From Halobacteriovoraceae bacterium (GTDB taxonomy: Bacteria > Bdellovibrionota > Bacteriovoracia > Bacteriovoracales > Bacteriovoracaceae): 64,000 nucleotides of DNA. Both the position numbers and the translations under genes were made by a program. Location of the stretch: NCBI GenBank assembly GCA_002711995.1, contig PASN01000014.1, positions 372,001 to 436,000 of the forward strand. Reading direction: 5' to 3'. Numbering within the stretch: the first letter of the stretch is position 1; each line of letters begins with the position of its first letter. Under the pieces are notes generated by a model. The model had not been told where the DNA came from. It worked only from the letters and a program-made list of their open reading frames with translations, and made no database searches. Of this stretch, positions 61,831 through 64,000 are shown piece by piece.

Positions 61831-62871
61831 TTGCGTTCTTATCTTGTATTAATTTGTATTCTAAATCTTTCCACAGCTGTATTTGCTGTTGATCTAGAAA
61901 CGTACTGCAAAGAAGCATTTAAACAAAGGTCCCAGTCAAAGGAAGCTGTCCTGAATGGCGGCTTTTACAAGGAAAGAAAGTCTTACGAGACATCAAGAAT
62001 TAAGTACAATAAAAGAAGGTATTTAGGCTGTAGATTTGACACTCCATGGATGAGTGACCTTTACAACCAACTCTGCACAGAGGGTATGGTTAATGAAAGC
62101 TACGACGTGAACAACCTTAATAATATCAAGCTCCCTGAGTTAATTTTGTTCTTTTTTGATGGAATGTCCGACTTTAATGCCAGCTTGGGCAAAGAAAATC
62201 TTAAGGCCGTAAACTTAGATGGCTCAGAGGGTAATGACTTAGGTGTTGGAAACGCAAACGGACAAAAGGCATTAAATCAATCTCTTGAAACGCTATCTAA
62301 GAATGTGCCTCGGTTGATGGAAAAGGTGGAGATCCACTATCACCCAGGATCTGGTCTTCATAGACGTGAAAACTATGACTCAGCGATGGCCTGCGCAGCA
62401 CATTCAAAAGATGCTATTGAAGTTCTGGAGGCAATAACTGGTAAAGAGAGACATATTAAATGGTCTTCAATTGGCTTTAGCAATGGTGGTTATCTGGCCA
62501 CTGAATTTCAAAATGAAGTAACAAAGAGTGGGATTGAAATAGACTTAGCGTTCTCCATTGATCCAGTGGTGCAGACTTTATATTACCCTTTTAAAATGTC
62601 AGACGAGTTTGTAGGTCAAAGAAATGGAAAAACAAAGCGGTTTATAAACTACTTCCAAGACTCTCACATCCTGCCGAACTCACCAATACAGATCCATCGT
62701 GGCAGGCCTGTAGAAAATGCGGATCGAAACATCAACTTAAGTAGTGCCGAGTACGCGGACTTGCTTGATAGTCCTTACGATGACCATGTTCAGATGCCCG
62801 AGTCTGAGATAGTTCGAAACGCGCTTACATGCGAGTTATCTGATTTATTAAACTTATCGGTCTGTAAGTAA
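61831..62871 (+). CDS. secreted alpha/beta hydrolase-like protein
   Basis: 346-residue exported protein with a signal peptide (residues 1-19). KLPELILFFFDGMSD is the first core strand, and the nucleophile elbow is SSIGFSNGGYLATEF (Ser217 in G-x-S-x-G). DLAFSIDPVVQTLYYP supplies a possible acid and SPYDDHVQMPESEI a possible catalytic His near residue 316. Six or more cysteines suggest disulfides. It starts at TTG with GGAGG 4 bases upstream. Substrate unknown; esterase or lipase activity is an inference. The stop is one base from the convergent recombinase gene. Confidence 0.75.
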   Translation: MRSYLVLICILNLSTAVFAVDLETYCKEAFKQRSQSKEAVLNGGFYKERKSYETSRIKYNKRRYLGCRFDTPWMSDLYNQLCTEGMVNESYDVNNLNNIKLPELILFFFDGMSDFNASLGKENLKAVNLDGSEGNDLGVGNANGQKALNQSLETLSKNVPRLMEKVEIHYHPGSGLHRRENYDSAMACAAHSKDAIEVLEAITGKERHIKWSSIGFSNGGYLATEFQNEVTKSGIEIDLAFSIDPVVQTLYYPFKMSDEFVGQRNGKTKRFINYFQDSHILPNSPIQIHRGRPVENADRNINLSSAEYADLLDSPYDDHVQMPESEIVRNALTCELSDLLNLSVCK

Positions 62872-62872
62872 A

Positions 62873-63793
62873 TCAGTATTCAATATAGGTTTGAGTGACC
62901 TTGGCATCTTTATGATTCAAGTAGTTTCTAACCATTAAAATGTCTTTGCTTTCAACATACATATTGGTTGCACATGCCTTTCTAAAGCTGTGGGGAGTTA
63001 AGTCGGAAGAAAGGCCAGCTCTCATAAGCATTCGTTTGATAAAGGCATACATTGCACGTGTGCTGACCTGCGCACCTGTCTTATTAGTGAATAAGTACTC
63101 GCTCTCAACGCTTGCCATACTTTTGTGCCTCTCCAAAAGATCAAAGATGGTTTCAAATTCTCGAATTTTTAGATAATGCCGCTCACCACCTTTTCGTATA
63201 AAGCTCAAAGACTTGGTCCGTTGAGAAAAATCGCTATACCTCAAACGGCATAACTCCTCGAGCCTTAGACCTCCAAAATAGAGCAGATACGCCACAAGTC
63301 TGTCTTTGACCTTATTTAGGTTTTTATCCAAGGAGTCCCAGTCCCGGTGATTTAAGAGCTTTGTATGCTCAATATCGCTGTCCTTCACCTTAATTGTGTG
63401 GATTTTGCTCTTTACAGGATTTCTTCCAAACGCTTTTGAGTTGTCCTCGTGAGATTGGATTAAATAGTCGTAGAAATTCTTAATACTCGAGAGGTGTCTT
63501 TTTTGGCTGTTCACACCCAAATTTAATGGATTTGGCACACTTTTGACCCGTCTGTACCACAGGAGTTTTCGCCAACCTTTTCTGGGCCTAGGGGAGCTAC
63601 CGCTCAGAAAGTCTTTATATGTCTCGATTGTCTTAGCGTTTGCACGGTTTAAATGCGAGCCATAGAAGTGTTCGTAAAAGTGAATGTATCTTTCTAAGTC
63701 ACTTCGATAGTTCTTAATTGTGTGTCCAGAGCGGTTTAGCTTCTCACAATTTCTTAGAAAACTATCCAGCCATTTCCTGTGTTTCTTGAACAA
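62873..63793 (-). CDS. tyrosine recombinase (Xer/phage integrase family)
   Basis: 306-residue site-specific recombinase. An N-terminal SAM-like core-binding domain (about 1-130, with TIKNYRSDLERYIHFYEHFY) precedes the catalytic domain. Catalytic residues are visible: Arg in LYFGGLRLEELCRL, a Lys in SFIRKGGERHYLKI, His-x-x-Arg in TPHSFRKACATNMY, His in YLNHKDAKVTQTYIEY, with the nucleophilic Tyr in the last few residues. The N-terminal domain has an insert rich in Arg/Trp (PRPRKGWRKLLWYRR) not usual in XerC/XerD. It starts at TTG behind AAAGGG. A Xer-like core site lies 70 bases upstream of its start. Confidence 0.92.
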   Translation of the reverse strand: MFKKHRKWLDSFLRNCEKLNRSGHTIKNYRSDLERYIHFYEHFYGSHLNRANAKTIETYKDFLSGSSPRPRKGWRKLLWYRRVKSVPNPLNLGVNSQKRHLSSIKNFYDYLIQSHEDNSKAFGRNPVKSKIHTIKVKDSDIEHTKLLNHRDWDSLDKNLNKVKDRLVAYLLYFGGLRLEELCRLRYSDFSQRTKSLSFIRKGGERHYLKIREFETIFDLLERHKSMASVESEYLFTNKTGAQVSTRAMYAFIKRMLMRAGLSSDLTPHSFRKACATNMYVESKDILMVRNYLNHKDAKVTQTYIEY

Positions 63794-63862
63794 GGCATAC
63801 CCTTTGCTTTTATTTGCAATTCAATCAATTTCGATACTTTTTGTTTAAAAAATACCCATTTT

Positions 63863-63890
63863 TATTCGTATAATTTATATTATACGTAAC
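63863..63890. other. Xer/dif-like recombination site
   Basis: An 11-6-11 site: left arm TATTCGTATAA, spacer TTTATA and right arm TTATACGTAAC. The arms are inverted copies at 8 of 11 positions, with CGTATAA/TTATACG perfect. It agrees with the E. coli dif core at 18 of 28 positions, including ATAA-T-TATATTAT. Its place beside a tyrosine recombinase gene supports a role as that enzyme's target. It could instead be a promoter palindrome. Confidence 0.5.
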
Positions 63891-64000
63891 AAATATGCAA
63901 TAAACACCTAAAAATACGTAAAATAGCTTTTACTTCGTTTTACTTTCTGTTTTTAGTGAAAAGAGTTAATATACATGTATAGGCAGCGCATCGTTAGATG
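63891..64000. other. AT-rich end region with half-site repeats
   Basis: Contains further half-site-like elements: TACGTAAAA (63915-63923), GTAAAA/TTTTAC as an inverted repeat (63918-63933), and CGTTTTAC shortly after. They may be accessory binding sites for the recombinase. An ATG at 63975 could begin a gene running off the window, but too little is visible to call it. Confidence 0.35.

Overview
The window is a low-GC, densely packed bacterial chromosome segment with both strands used in short operons, many TTG and GTG starts, and an unusually large share of small secreted proteins and lipoproteins without recognisable families. Together with lysine-rich DNA-binding tails, PilZ proteins, a Mrp antiporter and a photolyase-related protein, this is what I would expect of the Bdellovibrionota, most likely a Bacteriovoracaceae/Halobacteriovorax-like marine predator. 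That assignment is an inference from gene style; no rRNA or other phylogenetic marker was compared. No tRNA, rRNA, CRISPR array or recognisable defence island was found.

Layout. 0.1-5.6 kb: complete seven-gene Mrp/Mnh cation/proton antiporter operon, each gene overlapping or abutting the next. 5.7-11.5 kb: membrane protein, CHASE2 class III nucleotide cyclase (minus), hemF, a large secreted protein with a possible His/Cys dyad, and an RRM RNA-binding protein. 11.6-14.4 kb: two paralogous GNAT-PilZ proteins, each behind a sigma-28-like promoter. 14.4-20.1 kb (minus): rrf2 regulator-sufB-sufC-sufD-sufS-nfu iron-sulfur assembly operon. 20.3-24.3 kb: PilZ-like protein and a tandem family of secreted cysteine-containing proteins behind a sigma-54-like promoter. 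24.3-27.6 kb: argS, a GNAT and small secreted proteins. 27.7-31.3 kb: a divergent two-subunit type IIA topoisomerase with lysine-rich tails.

31.5-38.6 kb: PUA-less glutamate 5-kinase, secreted proteins and lipoproteins, a matrixin-type protease, a short transaldolase, and a beta-barrel-like gene interrupted by an in-frame TGA. 38.3-41.8 kb (minus): ResB/CcsA cytochrome c maturation pair plus a lipoprotein. 42.2-43.4 kb: a GNAT and a histone H1-like protein carrying a SWIB domain. 43.4-52.2 kb: secreted protein, bifunctional proline catabolic enzyme PutA, winged-helix protein, TrmK-like methyltransferase, tandem receiver-like protein and two small coupled ORFs. 52.2-58.0 kb: secreted proteins, PAP2 phosphatase, a photolyase-related protein that appears to have lost its iron-sulfur ligands, an M35-type protease and DbpA helicase. 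58.2-62.9 kb: six-repeat kelch-like lipoprotein, three tandem paralogous secreted proteins, a protein made of about 15-residue repeats, and a secreted alpha/beta hydrolase. 62.9-64.0 kb: tyrosine recombinase with an 11-6-11 Xer/dif-like site just upstream of its start.

Functional themes are ion homeostasis, iron-sulfur, haem and cytochrome c biogenesis, proline metabolism, DNA topology, and a large secreted repertoire that may serve envelope remodelling or predation. Gene starts were chosen from ribosome binding sites, signal peptides and upstream terminators, so several are later than the longest ORF would give.
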